Source of the DNA: Glandiceps talaboti
Taxonomy: Eukaryota; Hemichordata; Enteropneusta; Spengelidae
Reading direction: 5' to 3'
Assembly: GCF_964340395.1 (NCBI RefSeq)
Contig: NC_135569.1
Span: 9,750,040 to 9,814,039 of the forward strand
DNA: 64,000 bases
A model generated the notes under the pieces. It saw only the letters and a list, made by a program, of their open reading frames with translations, made no database searches and was not told where the DNA came from. Within the stretch, counting starts at the first letter, position 1; the number at the start of each line of letters is the position of its first letter. The position numbers and the translations under genes are program-made. Positions 39,130-51,593 of this stretch are shown in pieces.

Positions 39130-40086
39130 GCAGTTTCATTTGAACATATAGAATAGACATTCAAGTGTTTCTGGCCGAGACACTTCGCCCAGGCTTTGCA
39201 GAGCTGCCTCAGTAGACCCAATCCATCACCCTAATTATCGTTTATGTCCAGTCACGCGACCCAAAATGGTAATCAGAACAGTTGCAATTGTGACATAAAC
39301 ATGACAGGCGAAGTACCGAAAGAAACTCTTCCCCATTAAAATTAAACCTCCAAAATTCTGGATTTCGTATAAATTTTGTTAACATGTAAAACTTTAAGCT
39401 TCTAGATCATTTTACCAATTTTGTCATCTGATGAGAGCGAGAACATATTTGTGTAGTAAAGGAAATGTTGGTAGATATTATATATCACAACTTCCATGAT
39501 GTGTCCATAAATGCCTGGACCAATATTTCCGTGAAAACAACACACATCCAATATTTAACATGTCAAGGCTGATTACAAATTATTGTGGCTTCGAGTGACG
39601 TCTGACCTTTACCACACAGTCACCCAAGTGCTTTGATCACTACCTCCGGGGTTCACTGCCCCTACCTACGCAAAATAAAAGAACGGAACATGATTTCTCC
39701 GATACTACTGACTGACTGAGAGAACAAAATACTCCCACAACGTTATGTCATGTTGTGTTTCCCATCAATATCTCTGTGTGAATTTTATATAGACGATTGA
39801 CAATATTCGGCTGCTTTGTATTCACTCCACCTACGCAAGGTCTTGATAAGACGGTTACTATGGTTACAGTTCATCCTTGATATAATCTGCAATGAAGTTA
39901 CCAAAGATGTCCTTGTAATTACGAAGAAAACGAGTGGAAGTCAGAACTATTGCGTAATATCAAAGAAAGGATGTATTGGGTGATTATGTGTTCTTTCACA
40001 TGGGCTGATTAGTAATGTAGATCCGTTTGACTAAGTACTTATTTTTATTTAGCTCTCGATGAAGGAATGCTACAGATATATTGGCA

Positions 40087-40356
<270 letters not shown>

Positions 40357-40397
40357 GACATTGATATACAGTTAAACCAGTCCTAAACCACGGGTTT

Positions 40398-40625
40398 ATA
40401 GTTTTCATTTCTAAAAAGACTATCAGAAAGCGATGAGCGAGTGGCGACTCGGCAGCAGCATCGTGTTGCGATTGTCTAGGCTCAGTATAACGAGTTCTCT
40501 CACTCCGTCATCCTAAACCACTAACACTTCATTAGTGATAGCAACTGGTTATCGTGTTACTGCGGTGGAGAAGAACCGCTGTATATGACAACACGATATC
40601 AGTGCGTCGTGGTCAACTTTTGATA
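40398..40625 (+). repeat. Upstream copy of the GPCR leader-exon segment
   Basis: Nearly the same sequence as 41560-41775, in direct orientation about 1.16 kb apart, sharing blocks such as GGCTCAGTATAACGAGTTCT and GTGATAGCAACTGGTTATCG. The copies differ by scattered substitutions and small indels. The good donor found after the second copy is absent here, where a (TATG)n microsatellite begins instead. Confidence 0.85.
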
Positions 40626-40652
40626 TTTTCTATAGGTACATATATATACATG

Positions 40653-40876
40653 TATGTATGTATGTGTATGTATGTATGTATGTATGTATGTATGTATGTA
40701 TGTATGTATGTATGTATGTATGTGTATGTATGTATGTATGTATGTATGTATGTATGTATGTATGTATGTATGTATGTATGCATGCATGCATGCATGCATG
40801 CATGTATGTATGTATGTATGTATGTATGTATGTATGTATGTATGTATGTATGTATGTATGTATGTATGTATGTATG

Positions 40877-40910
<34 letters not shown>
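40653..40910. repeat. (TATG)n / (CATG)n / (CA)n microsatellite
   Basis: TATG units with a block of CATG at about 40790-40804 and a terminal CA tract, immediately after the upstream leader copy. Confidence 0.95.
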
Positions 40911-40913
<3 letters not shown>

Positions 40914-41559
40914 TCTTCTTTTATAAAGTGATTTATAAACACCAAATAATTTTTTCAAGTAACCAGGAATACACACTAATTAGTAGTCGCATATGCCACA
41001 AAATTAGTCATAAAGATGATGATTGGTTATTATTGTCATTATACATATGGTAGCGTTTTAACGTTGAGTAATTGTTCTGTAACCATAGCTACCAATCAAC
41101 ATTGATTCTAATTAGATAATCTTGTTGGCAAGATAGCAATTACAGAAGTTTGCACTTCATTAAATGAAGCTGCCGGCGACTATTTCATCAGTGACATCCA
41201 AACAGTCGTTCTCCAGGGCCACAATTTTCGCAATCCTCCATCAGCTTTCCGAACTTGATGTCTGGAACAGCTAGTGTCTGACTAACAGAACGACCATCTT
41301 TATGTTCAAGGTGCTATCCATTTACTAGTATACATCCCGAACATTCGAATGATAGCTAACCGCGATTATGGAAATAATTATGTACTGACGTTGCAGAAAA
41401 CAGTTTGAAAAATCATCTGAAATTACAAGCTGTTATTGTCCTTGCCTCTGCATGTTGCATGGTAACGGCCTATCTCCATGGTTACATGTCTCCTACATAC
41501 CCGGTATAGCCCTTATAATTACACAGAGAGAACGCGCGCGTTGTGGGTATATCTGTATC

Positions 41560-41796
41560 GTTTTCATTTCTAAAAGACTATCAGAAAGTGATGTGCGAGT
41601 GGCGAGTGGCAGCATCGTATCGCGATCGTCTAGGCTCAGTATAACGAGTTCTCTCACTCCGTCATCCTAAACCACTGATAATTCGTTAGTGATAGCAACT
41701 GGTTATCGTGTTACTGCGGTGGAGAAGAACTGCTGTATATGACAACACGATATCATCAGTGAGTCGTGATCAACTTTTGATTTTTCGCTGTCCAAG
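41560..41796 (+). promoter_or_regulatory. Candidate 5' untranslated exon / promoter region of the GPCR
   Basis: The stretch ends TCCAAG|GTAAGC, a near-perfect splice donor. A matching acceptor with a strong pyrimidine tract (CCCCTTTTCCCTGCAG) lies at 43363, 48 nt before the GPCR start codon. No open frame is needed. About 215 bp of it is repeated upstream (40398-40625). The transcription start cannot be fixed from sequence. Confidence 0.5.
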
Positions 41797-42120
41797 GTAA
41801 GCATATAGACGACATCTTAACATTCTTATCAGACAATTGCATCTTCTGTCACTACCTGGAGACATTAATTCATCTTTTTCACGTTCTGTCAAATATTTTA
41901 GTTGTAGATGCGCTGTGCATAATTGAAGTTAATTATGTACGTATACTAGCGTAGAGTGTGTGTTTTAGATAGATGTTTAGAAGGGAACACACATGCATTG
42001 TGAATTTATGTTTTCTAGCCAGTCTTTCGGAAAGCTTGATTGCATATGATGAAACAGTAACGGCGTCGTACACCGCCACCACAACGCAACGGTGTTGACG
42101 ATGATGATGATGATGATGAA

Positions 42121-42158
<38 letters not shown>

Positions 42159-43363
42159 CACGTTGTCTGCTGATGAAATGAATCCTCTGCTTACCATGTC
42201 ATGTGTGTGAACTACCTATACATGTCAATCGATAGTTTAAACATAGATGAAGCAGTTCTAAGCATATTAGAAAATCCCCCTACCATGATTACTTTATAAT
42301 CAAGCCATATGTCATGTCATGTCACTTCCATGCCATCACTATGCAGGCAATGTGAGTTGATATACACGTAGGTGACGTCAGTTGACTGTATTACATTACA
42401 TTACATTACATTACATTACATTACATTACATTACATTTTATTAAGTACATCACATCACATTACATTACATTAAATTACATTACAGTAACATTGTATTGCA
42501 TTACATTACGTTAAATTATATTACATTGCATTACATTTCATTACACTACATTACATTATATTACATTACATTACACTACATTACATTAAATTCAATATTA
42601 CATTACATTACAGTAACATTGCATTGCATTACATTACATTACGTTAACACCACATTGCATTGCATTACATTGCATTACATTACATTACATTACATTACAT
42701 TACATTACATTACATGTATATGATATCACAGTGTGTCAAAACCTGACACAATGTTGTACTGACTTTTTGTTTTCAATAAAAAAGCTATCGCAAGTCAAAT
42801 TTACTTGTGTGTTTAAGTTTGTAAGACAGGCAATTCTACTACAATACCAACATGAGGATCATCTTGCTAGCAACTATCGAGATTGATATCAAATCGTGCA
42901 AAACTTGCTTGTTCAATTTTTTTTACTGATTTCACTTAGGCTATATCAAGTTATATGACATGACCCCAAGGTCATGAATGGAGAGACATATTGCGGAATA
43001 ATATTATTACCCCCCCCCCTCCCCCAGCATAATTTTCGAAAAAAAATCGGGTAATGATAATGGCATGCTTTGATATTATCTTGTGAGTATTTGGCAGAAC
43101 CTACAACATAAACGCCATCACGACTTATGGTGACGTAAACAACCAGGGTATAAATATCCATAGTTGTTGTTCAAACGCGTTCTACAACCACATTGTATGT
43201 GTCTGTGTATAAACTTAGCGTGCGTAGGACGGTATACGTAGGTGGATAAACATGTACGTGTTACTATAGAAATTGTCTTGTATTGTGTGTGTGTAAAAAT
43301 AGATTCGTTACTTTGTTCTTCTTTTCTTATGACTCGCTATCCGTTTACCCCTTTTCCCTGCAG
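41797..43363 (+). other. Probable 5' UTR intron of the GPCR with microsatellites
   Basis: Bounded by the GTAAGC donor and CCCTGCAG acceptor. It holds a GAT-trinucleotide array (42097-42158), a long degenerate ACATT pentanucleotide array (42389-42715) and a C-rich run near 43011-43025. No convincing coding exon was seen on either strand. Confidence 0.5.
42389..42715. repeat. (ACATT)n pentanucleotide array
   Basis: Degenerate ACATT/GCATT/ACACT units over about 330 bp in the probable 5' intron of the GPCR. Confidence 0.95.
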
Positions 43364-43411
43364 GAGAGAAAATTGTGAACTGAAGATTAAAGTATCTAAT
43401 TAGTTTGCCGG

Positions 43412-46400
43412 ATGTCACAACGAAGGATGTCCATAAATATGGCCATGGATGTGAATGTGAACTGCCTCGTCACCAACTGTTCGTTCTTTGATAGTAATAC
43501 GAGTGACAGTTCAACTATTTACAATGTTTTCGATTCGGGAGAAAATCTCGTTGTCAGTATTACCCTTTCAATATGTTATTCACTCGTCATTTTCTTCGGA
43601 GGTGGAGGAAACATTTTAGTGATAACACGTCTTTCATCGTTTGACTGGCAAAGGTTGAAGGTCACCAATCTTGTATTGACATCTTTGGCAATTTCTGATG
43701 CATTACTGTGCGTTATCTGTGTGCCAATGAGTTTTGCCGCCTTGTATAAACCAATAAATATTGACGATATCAATTGTAATATGCAAGAAACTACTTTTCT
43801 TTGGTTCGTCATTTTATCAATTGGGAATGTAGTTTTTCTTGCATTTGAACGATTCGACACCATTTGTTACCATGGCAACACACATTTAAATCGTCGTCGA
43901 ACAGTTGCAGCAATGGGTGTAATCTGGTTGGCCAGTCTTGTGATGACATCATTATCAACAAATGTTGCTCCAATCACGCGTGACGTTTGTCACCTTCAAC
44001 CAATTGAAAGTGTGAATGGGTTTCTAATTCTAATTTGTTTTGGTCTGAGTTCAATACTTACAGTGGTTTTTGTCACTAAGATTAATTATGGACTTCTGAC
44101 TTATAAAACTCAAAGGTTGAGCAGCTCTAGAGTTGACACAAGACTAAGTCCCCACGTGCACTCTGATAGAACTTCTACAGCGAAAGAAGCTGACAACGAA
44201 ACACGAATCGGTGATTCTTCATTGATGGAGTTTGGTGATCACCAAATGTCGTCGCACATCGATTCGTCTACGACGTCGATCAGGCCCGATCTCCAAACTA
44301 TCAGGGAAAGTTCGCAAATACATGCAAAGAGAAAGAGCTCAGTCAACCGCGAAAGGCGAATGGTGCGACGGAGGACGTCCTACAATAATCTTGTAGGTGG
44401 TCGTCGACTTTCCCGCGTTTCAATCGCTTCTCGGTCAATCTCGTCGGTTTGTGACGAAGAACTACAGAGAAAGGATGCGATTCGTAAATTAACGCGTCGG
44501 ATATCACGCAACTCTCGTGATAGTCTCGCGTCATTAAAGTATTTAGACGAAGATTCGCTGACAGGAGTTTTGACTGGCGATTCGGATCTCTACACAAATC
44601 AGGAGCGACGGCGCATGTCACGAAAGAAATCGCGAATATCGATGACGTCGACAGGGTTGTCATTAATTACCGATGATTCAGATAGTGATTACACGGAGGA
44701 AAAGACAAGCAAAAAGTTGAAACGCTACAGTAAGCGAAAATACGAGTCACGACAAGGGCTTTTTCATAGGGAATCGGAATCGGACTATTCGGACGCTTCA
44801 GTGACAGCGGTTGGGGGATCATTTCGGTCAGGACAGTCCTACAAGAAAGGAGATAGCTCTCGAAAGTTTTCGCGGGTTTCCATGACAGGCCTAGGTTCAC
44901 CAACGTTAGCCTCGATCGCTGACAGCGAAACGGATTCCCCGCTAATGGTGACAAACGACCAAAGCGACAAAACTAGCACATCAACAGGGTCTCCAAGTAG
45001 TGGACAAGCGAATTTAAGTCGAAAATCGTTATTTGATAGGAATACGTCGAACTGTAACACCAAGAAAAGGCAAAGTTCAATCTCGAAGTCGTCATCCTCA
45101 ACAGACAACGAAAAAAAAAGAGTGGCACTTCGACGAGACACTATTGAATCGTTCGGTTCTTTGTTTAGTGATGACTCTGTTTCCCTTAGGTTCTCCCTAA
45201 GTCATGACAATTCGACATCAGAGGATGACCGATTCAGTACTTTGAGTCTTGTCTGTCGGATCGGTAGCCAGCATGACAATTTCAAAGAACGTCTTCAAAA
45301 TTTCGCGGCGCGAAAAAATTCAAAGATTGAATCCACTAGGGGGCGCTATAGTCGTGATTCTATAAACCCATTTCAGTCACTCACAGATGTCGAAGAGCAT
45401 GACTGCGATGTAGGAGGACAAACTGGTACGGAACCAGGGAATTCGGAATATCTGACAGAGGAGAAAACGGGGGGAAATAATATAAATATTGGTGATTTTG
45501 GCAGTTCGCAGAATGCGCCCACCCCAGCCTGCTTCAACTTTAAAATGAACACAAGTGATACAAATAGTTCAAGAATACTAGGTGGTAATGGCGAGGAAGA
45601 AAGTAAAACATCGACAATCTCCGAAGCAAGGGCTGATGTCGACCGCAGAACACCGATGTGTTACAACTTTAAACAGAGCGATGCAGATTCGGATAGTCCA
45701 CGAATGGCTCTTCGGTCAAAGCATAGACTGATAAAAGTTGCATCTCGCTCAAGTTTGGCATCAGTATCCTCGAACGGATATTGGAACGCCAGAAAATACG
45801 GCAACAAAAAGGGCAGTGTGAATTCATTGATCTCATTAGCGTCGCGAACGAGTCTGTTTTCCAGACGAAGTCTGTCCACGCCATATTGTTACAATTTCAA
45901 GATGACGGAGCGTGACGTATCTAGTCCGAGTACGTCTGTTGATGATAGAGGACAAACAAACGCCGGTTTCGAAGACCAGACAGACACAGAAAGAATAACT
46001 GACATGACACCCGTTTGCTTTGATTTCAAAATGCACGATTCGGACATTGGAAGTGTACGCTACAGTTTGGAAACTCGGGAAAGCGGTGATTTTTCTCTCC
46101 CAAAACGTTGCCCTGACAACAGTATTACTCCGGCTTGCTTCCACGTTAAAATGTGCGAAACGGATATTTCAAGTCCGATTGGTGACGATTCTTTGGCATG
46201 GCCAGAAAATCGAACAAGAAAACTTAGTCTGGTTTCTCTTGGTGATGGACAAGATAACGAAAGTGTGTCAACACTAACACCGTTAGATCCCGGTTTCAGA
46301 TACAATGGCACACACTTACTAGAAGCGTGGCACAGCAAACAAGCAGTGTTTGCGTCATCATCTTCAGCTACCAGTGGCGAAAGTTCAGAAAAGGTGACAA

Positions 46401-46795
46401 GCACCACAACAAGATCGGATAACTCAAAGACCATAGAATCTTTGTCTGCTACCTGTCTACAAAATTCTCCTGATTTATCAACTCGACGAGCGCCCTCATC
46501 GACGGAAAACGCTGACATGCGAAAAGAACTCGCTCTGACTCGATTTGCTATTGTAATGGTAGTGTATTACTTGGCGTGTTGGTTACCATGGGTATGCGTT
46601 GCAGTCGTTATAACTGTCCATGGCCCGTCCAATTCATTGACTACTTGGTGGCGAATAACGCTCACTCTTGGGTACACAGCTGCAGCAATGAGTCCGTATA
46701 TTTATGGTCTTGGCCATAGAGCCATCTTTGGAATGTTTAGGCGAATTTTTAATTCCTGTCGAAGGCAAGTCGATAATTTTGATTCCGAATCATGA
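43412..46795 (+). CDS. Orphan rhodopsin-family GPCR with giant repeat-bearing third intracellular loop
   Basis: Single-exon frame of 1127 aa. N-terminus has glycosylation sequons NCS (22) and NTS (29). TM1 about 47-72 with GN; TM2 about 84-108; C122 and C193 give the usual TM3-ECL2 disulfide; TM3 ends E146-R147-F148 in place of DRY; TM4 about 164-182; TM5 about 201-225. Loop 3 runs about 228-1040, Ser/Arg-rich, with several RRxS phosphosite-like motifs (RRLS, RRIS, RRMS) and five copies of T-P-x-C-(F/Y)-x-(F/V)-K starting at 704, 747, 823, 866 and 906. TM6 carries CWLP (1056-1059); TM7 carries SPYIY (1094-1098) in place of NPxxY; the tail is short and basic. Class A membership is clear; the ligand and subfamily are not recognisable. 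Such a loop usually binds signalling or scaffold partners (inference). A non-coding exon upstream is likely. Confidence 0.93.
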   Translation: MSQRRMSINMAMDVNVNCLVTNCSFFDSNTSDSSTIYNVFDSGENLVVSITLSICYSLVIFFGGGGNILVITRLSSFDWQRLKVTNLVLTSLAISDALLCVICVPMSFAALYKPINIDDINCNMQETTFLWFVILSIGNVVFLAFERFDTICYHGNTHLNRRRTVAAMGVIWLASLVMTSLSTNVAPITRDVCHLQPIESVNGFLILICFGLSSILTVVFVTKINYGLLTYKTQRLSSSRVDTRLSPHVHSDRTSTAKEADNETRIGDSSLMEFGDHQMSSHIDSSTTSIRPDLQTIRESSQIHAKRKSSVNRERRMVRRRTSYNNLVGGRRLSRVSIASRSISSVCDEELQRKDAIRKLTRRISRNSRDSLASLKYLDEDSLTGVLTGDSDLYTNQERRRMSRKKSRISMTSTGLSLITDDSDSDYTEEKTSKKLKRYSKRKYESRQGLFHRESESDYSDASVTAVGGSFRSGQSYKKGDSSRKFSRVSMTGLGSPTLASIADSETDSPLMVTNDQSDKTSTSTGSPSSGQANLSRKSLFDRNTSNCNTKKRQSSISKSSSSTDNEKKRVALRRDTIESFGSLFSDDSVSLRFSLSHDNSTSEDDRFSTLSLVCRIGSQHDNFKERLQNFAARKNSKIESTRGRYSRDSINPFQSLTDVEEHDCDVGGQTGTEPGNSEYLTEEKTGGNNINIGDFGSSQNAPTPACFNFKMNTSDTNSSRILGGNGEEESKTSTISEARADVDRRTPMCYNFKQSDADSDSPRMALRSKHRLIKVASRSSLASVSSNGYWNARKYGNKKGSVNSLISLASRTSLFSRRSLSTPYCYNFKMTERDVSSPSTSVDDRGQTNAGFEDQTDTERITDMTPVCFDFKMHDSDIGSVRYSLETRESGDFSLPKRCPDNSITPACFHVKMCETDISSPIGDDSLAWPENRTRKLSLVSLGDGQDNESVSTLTPLDPGFRYNGTHLLEAWHSKQAVFASSSSATSGESSEKVTSTTTRSDNSKTIESLSATCLQNSPDLSTRRAPSSTENADMRKELALTRFAIVMVVYYLACWLPWVCVAVVITVHGPSNSLTTWWRITLTLGYTAAAMSPYIYGLGHRAIFGMFRRIFNSCRRQVDNFDSES

Positions 46796-46950
46796 AAATG
46801 AGACTTTCCAAACAAATAAGTGCTGGACTTAAAACAAAAAGTCATTTTTTGTACCACTTCGAGATCTACTAAGATATTAAAACTTTGATCCATGTGTAGT
46901 CTCGCTCTTTATTTTATAATTATTAACAAATCACTTTTTTGTGTCCAAAT

Positions 46951-46956
46951 AATAAA
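46951..46956 (+). terminator. Probable polyadenylation signal of the GPCR
   Basis: AATAAA about 155 nt after the GPCR stop codon in AT-rich sequence, followed by a T-rich/G-T stretch, as expected for a short 3' UTR. Confidence 0.55.
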
Positions 46957-46979
46957 CTTTTTACACAATTTTGGTTGGT

Positions 46980-47232
46980 TTGTTGGTTGGCTGGCTGGCT
47001 GATTGATTGATTGATTCATTGATTGATTCATTGATTGATTGATTGATTGAGTGAGTGAGTGAGGGAGGGAGGGAGGGAGGGAGCGAGAAAGTGAGCGAGC
47101 GAGCGAGCGAGTGATGAGTGGGTGATCTGAGTGACTGGCTGACTGACTGGTTGGTTGCTTAGTTGGTTGGTTGGATGGTTTGTTGGCTGATCGGTCGGTT
47201 AGTCGATCGATCGATCAATTGATTGATTGATT
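46980..47232. repeat. Degenerate tetranucleotide patchwork
   Basis: GATT, GAGT, GAGG, GAGC, GGTT and CGAT units follow one another just beyond the GPCR 3' end. Confidence 0.85.
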
Positions 47233-47346
47233 TCGATCAAGAGTGTTTATTTTGATAAGTAGTTATAGCAATACCTATTCCGATTCCACTGAATCACAAT
47301 TGTTGAAAAAAATAAGCAGTATCAATATACTACATCATAAGACTTT

Positions 47347-47657
47347 TAGGCCTAAAAATTTGTTTGGTTCCAGTTACCAACACCACCTAGTTTTTCACGC
47401 CGACCCTAAACTTTTTTTTTTACGTATTATTACGTATTACGTATTATTAAAAATAAAATCGCGAAAATTGTGTGAAGTCTCGCCGTAAACAGTGGATGCG
47501 GAACTTAAACAGACAATATAAAACTGTTCTTCCAATCTGTTATGTCTGTACATCTGATGAGAAGAAGCCAATAACACAGAGACCATATGGAAAAGAACGA
47601 AAAACATAGCTACGGAAACTATGAAAAATCAGAACCACACATTTTTTTTGTTAGGCT
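47347..47657. mobile_element. MITE family B, copy 2
   Basis: Begins TTAGGCCTAAAAATTTGTTT and ends TCAGAACCACACATTTTTTT then GTTAGGC. Shares TAGTTTTTCACGCCGACCCT with the other copies. Confidence 0.65.
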
Positions 47658-48008
47658 TGAATCATAGTCTTTACAATTGTAGTTTTCATAATCGAGGATC
47701 TTTATCATTAATAAATCTACAATCTAATAATCACAGTACTATACCTAACATTCACTGTATTGCAAAGGAACACGATAAGAGTAGAATTTTGTTGAAATTG
47801 TGTTTGGAATCTGAAGAATTTAAAACACCCCACAAGAGTATGACCCTAAAGTATAGTTACATTTTCCATCTAATGATTAATAGAATTAACGAAAAAATCA
47901 ATCAACATGACAATAAAATTGACCCAATTATCTCTCTAAAAATATATAGTTTTAGTTTATAGTTATCGTTATTTGTTGAGAACCATTCATTTTAGAAAAG
48001 GCAAAATG

Positions 48009-48292
48009 AATAGGTCATTCAAGGCTGCAAACAGGAAATTGAGAATACAGCGCCCTCGCTCAAATTGGGGGTATCATCACCTCATTGTACCGTTTCTTAA
48101 GAGCTTTGTCATTTGCTATTCTGTAGAAGTGTAAATCAGGGATGTTTTTCGTATTGTTCAGACGTCAAGGAAAGCAGCAGTGTTCTATGATTAACTGAGT
48201 AAATTATACCATGTATACCCCCCAAGGTATAGGTACACACAGACAGGAAGTAGAGCGCCACCATCCATGGCAAATTTTGGAATGGCCTATTG
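48009..48292. mobile_element. MITE family C, copy 3 (opposite orientation)
   Basis: Reverse-complement copy, AATAGGTCATTCAAGGCTGC to AAATTTTGGAATGGCCTATT. It contains the shared GGGGGTATCATCACCTCA and GTATACCCCCCAAGGTAT blocks. Confidence 0.7.
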
Positions 48293-48904
48293 TTTATCGC
48301 ACACGAACCTGTTCTCAAAATACAAATCAAAGAACCAGTTCACAGAATCCTGACTTAGGAATGGCATTCCACCGGAATGGAATACTTATTACAATTGGGA
48401 ACTGTGCTGTGACACTTAGAGTGACACAGGCTGACTTTATAAGTGAGAATACTCACATAAAGCTTCGATTAAACCATTCTAGTATAAGGTTAACAATGTT
48501 AACGATAGGAGTGTAGAATTTTGTCGAAATTATGTTTGGAATCTGAAGAATTTAAAACACCCCGAAAGAGTATGACCCTGAAGTTTAGTTACATTTTTCA
48601 ATATAATACTTAATAGAATTAACGAAAAATCGTATTTTCATACCAAAAAACTGTCATTTTCGATGCGTGCCTTCTACGACATTACAACTGTCCTCTAGCA
48701 TTGTTAGAACAGTTGATTGCATAGTAGGGGTTTCCTGAACATTTTTAAACGTATGATAAATGACGTCATCGGACGTTTTAACAGATGTTAGTTCAGTTCC
48801 AAGTAATTGTTAAGTATGGTCAACAAAATAGAATACTACAACAAATATTACCTCAGCTTGTGCCCCCTTAACATATTTTTAAATAAGATATTTGCTTGTA
48901 CGTA

Positions 48905-49261
48905 AAGGTCTAACAAAAAAGGTGGTTCCGATTGCGTTCAATTTTAGAATAGGTGGGGTAAGTAGATTTTTTATTTCATTATTTTTTTTTTTTCATATGC
49001 GAGTGTCTAGTTCAGGTAGTTATGTTTTCCATTGTTTTCCCTGTGTTTCTTCCCATCAGATGTACAGCCATTACAGATTGGAAGAACAGTTTTATATTGT
49101 CTTTTTAAGTTGATGTCAGTTCGGCATCCACTATTTCTTGTGAGACTTCATAATGTTTTTGATTTTATTATTTTTCTCTCGAATAAGTAAAAACAAGTTT
49201 AGGGTCGGCGTGAAAAACTAGGTGGGGTCAGGTAACCGGAACCAAACAATTTTTTTTAGAA
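48905..49261. mobile_element. MITE family B, copy 3 (opposite orientation)
   Basis: Reads as the reverse complement of copies 1 and 2: starts GGTCTAACAAAAAAGGTGGT and ends GTAACCGGAACCAAACAATT. A lone terminus of the same family occurs at about 51391-51430. Confidence 0.65.
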
Positions 49262-49817
49262 TTAAGCTTATTCAACTATTAAAGCCTAGTATGTACATCA
49301 ACTAACGTCAACAATTCTCCAACAGAATTTCAATCACTGATTTAATCAGTAGATGTGGTTTTAACTTTCCAAAGTCTGATTACATGAATTGCATTAAAAT
49401 AATCTCAACGTCCTTCCACTTTTATTCAGACCCCGAACAATTCAACGGAAGTGAGTGTGATGTCCAGCGTTGTAGCATGTGCCAGGCCAAAGAACGTCTC
49501 ACGCCGACTCCACGAAACATTCACGTGTACGTCATGAACGACATGAAATACAGCGCGAACTCCTCAACTCCCTACCGTTCACGTGCTACAATTTTCTCCC
49601 AACATGTTTAACGGAATTGAGGCGTGTGTCATATTCATTCACCAATCAATTATCCTCGTTATTGTTATTTTAATTTTCCTTGTACATGATCACTCGACGA
49701 TGTCGTGCAATACATCTTTCCGGATCATTCACTATTCTCAGCTTAAAACTTACACACTTAAGGTTAAGCTTCTTCAACACGACTTGCTGTTCGTGCCGAG
49801 ACAGTCTATCGGAAAAC

Positions 49818-49941
49818 ATGAAAGGTACGGGATACAGCTGCCGGTGGGCCATCGTTATACTACTCGTAATAACTTCACTTTCTCCACTCGTACGTGCAGC
49901 GAGTACATTCGTTCCACGGTAAGTGTCCTTATGCTATTTGT

Positions 49942-49975
<34 letters not shown>

Positions 49976-51502
49976 GTAGTAATAACCCACGTGGGTTACG
50001 ACCGTACCAAAACAAAGCGTGTGAATCGTTCGTAGTATGAACATGAATTTGTAGACATCCCATAGATGGAAACCATTGTGGGTGGCTAAGTAATTCAAGC
50101 AAAGATCGACCTACTTATTGGGTCAAATATTAACAACATGTTTAAAATCCGAAAAAAGTTTGTAGTATAATTCTGGCGACAATAGTAATTGTACTACATA
50201 GTACTACTACTAGTAGTGTCAGCGGTAATATGTAACGCTAAGATGTCTCTATCAATCATGTACCGCATGGCAGTTACGGTGTAGGTATATAACATGTAAA
50301 TAACAGACTAAACTTGGGGTATTGTATCCCAAAACTGAGTTCTGTGATTTGTGCATTCTTTTCTGACTATATCCTGACTAAAACAAAACTGAATATGGAG
50401 ATAATATTTGCTCATTTTTTTCAGGACGTATTAACCATAAGTCATGCATGAATTTGCATAATTAATAGTTACGATAGTTTAATTATCATTTTTAGGGTAT
50501 TATGGTCAGCTACTAATATTTATTGCAAAATCACAAATAAATAGTTACTAATTTCAAAATTTTATTTAATAATAATATAAATCCACCAAAATTTTTTGTA
50601 TCACTATCACACCATCAGGTGTATTTTCTGATGATTTTATGTTATTTTCTCAATGGGAAAGTGTCCTTTAGTACCAAGATTCAAAAACTTTCAATCTGAA
50701 AGAAACTGATTAGAGTATCCACGAAACACATTGAAATATAACTAATATGATGCAGCACATGGCATTTTTTAAGATTATTACAAAATTAGTGAAATATCAA
50801 AATCACTTAATTGAACGACAAGCTTAAGAAAACATCACAAAATTAAAACCGGTGCGACTGTTGTCGGAAATTTGGCGGGAAGCTCTGATACCACCGGCAA
50901 ACGATTACAGATGATGCAATAGTTAAGTTGTACAAGAATTCGACATAAGGTCACAAGCTTACATGTAGGTCATATTTGACTTGCTCGCATGACCATTCAA
51001 ACTATTCTCGAATGAATTTGAAAAAAGTCTCACTTCTTCCACTGGGACATAGGTTGTGCATCTGTTCAAAACAAAATAAAACTCCGCAAAATATGAATGT
51101 ATGAAAGATTGAGTTTTTAGAATTTTTTTTTTTTTAAATATTTGAGTTAAAAAATTCATTTTTGTTTTTTCAAAAGTGGCATGTATACTTGTATATATAA
51201 GCACTGATGCAAGTTTATCGTAAGCTTATTGAATTCATGATTTATCAAGTAAATGCGACCACAAGACAAGATAAGTAATATTTGTGTAATATTTATACTT
51301 TTCATCATTTTATATTCGGACCATCTCATATTATGTACCTTTCCTCATTTCGTTATTTAGACCCATACACACCATTAGGCCTAATAAAAAAATTGTGTGA
51401 ATCGGAACCAAACAATTATTTATTTAGGCCTTACGGCTGGCTTTTACTTTGGAAACAAATCATGTGTTTTTCCACAAAGGTTTGAAAGTCATTGTAACAG
51501 AG

Positions 51503-51593
<91 letters not shown>

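Noticed and set aside
44343-46518. Minus-strand and other-frame open frames within the GPCR
   Set aside because: Shadows of the 1127-codon plus-strand frame, which has clear seven-helix structure.
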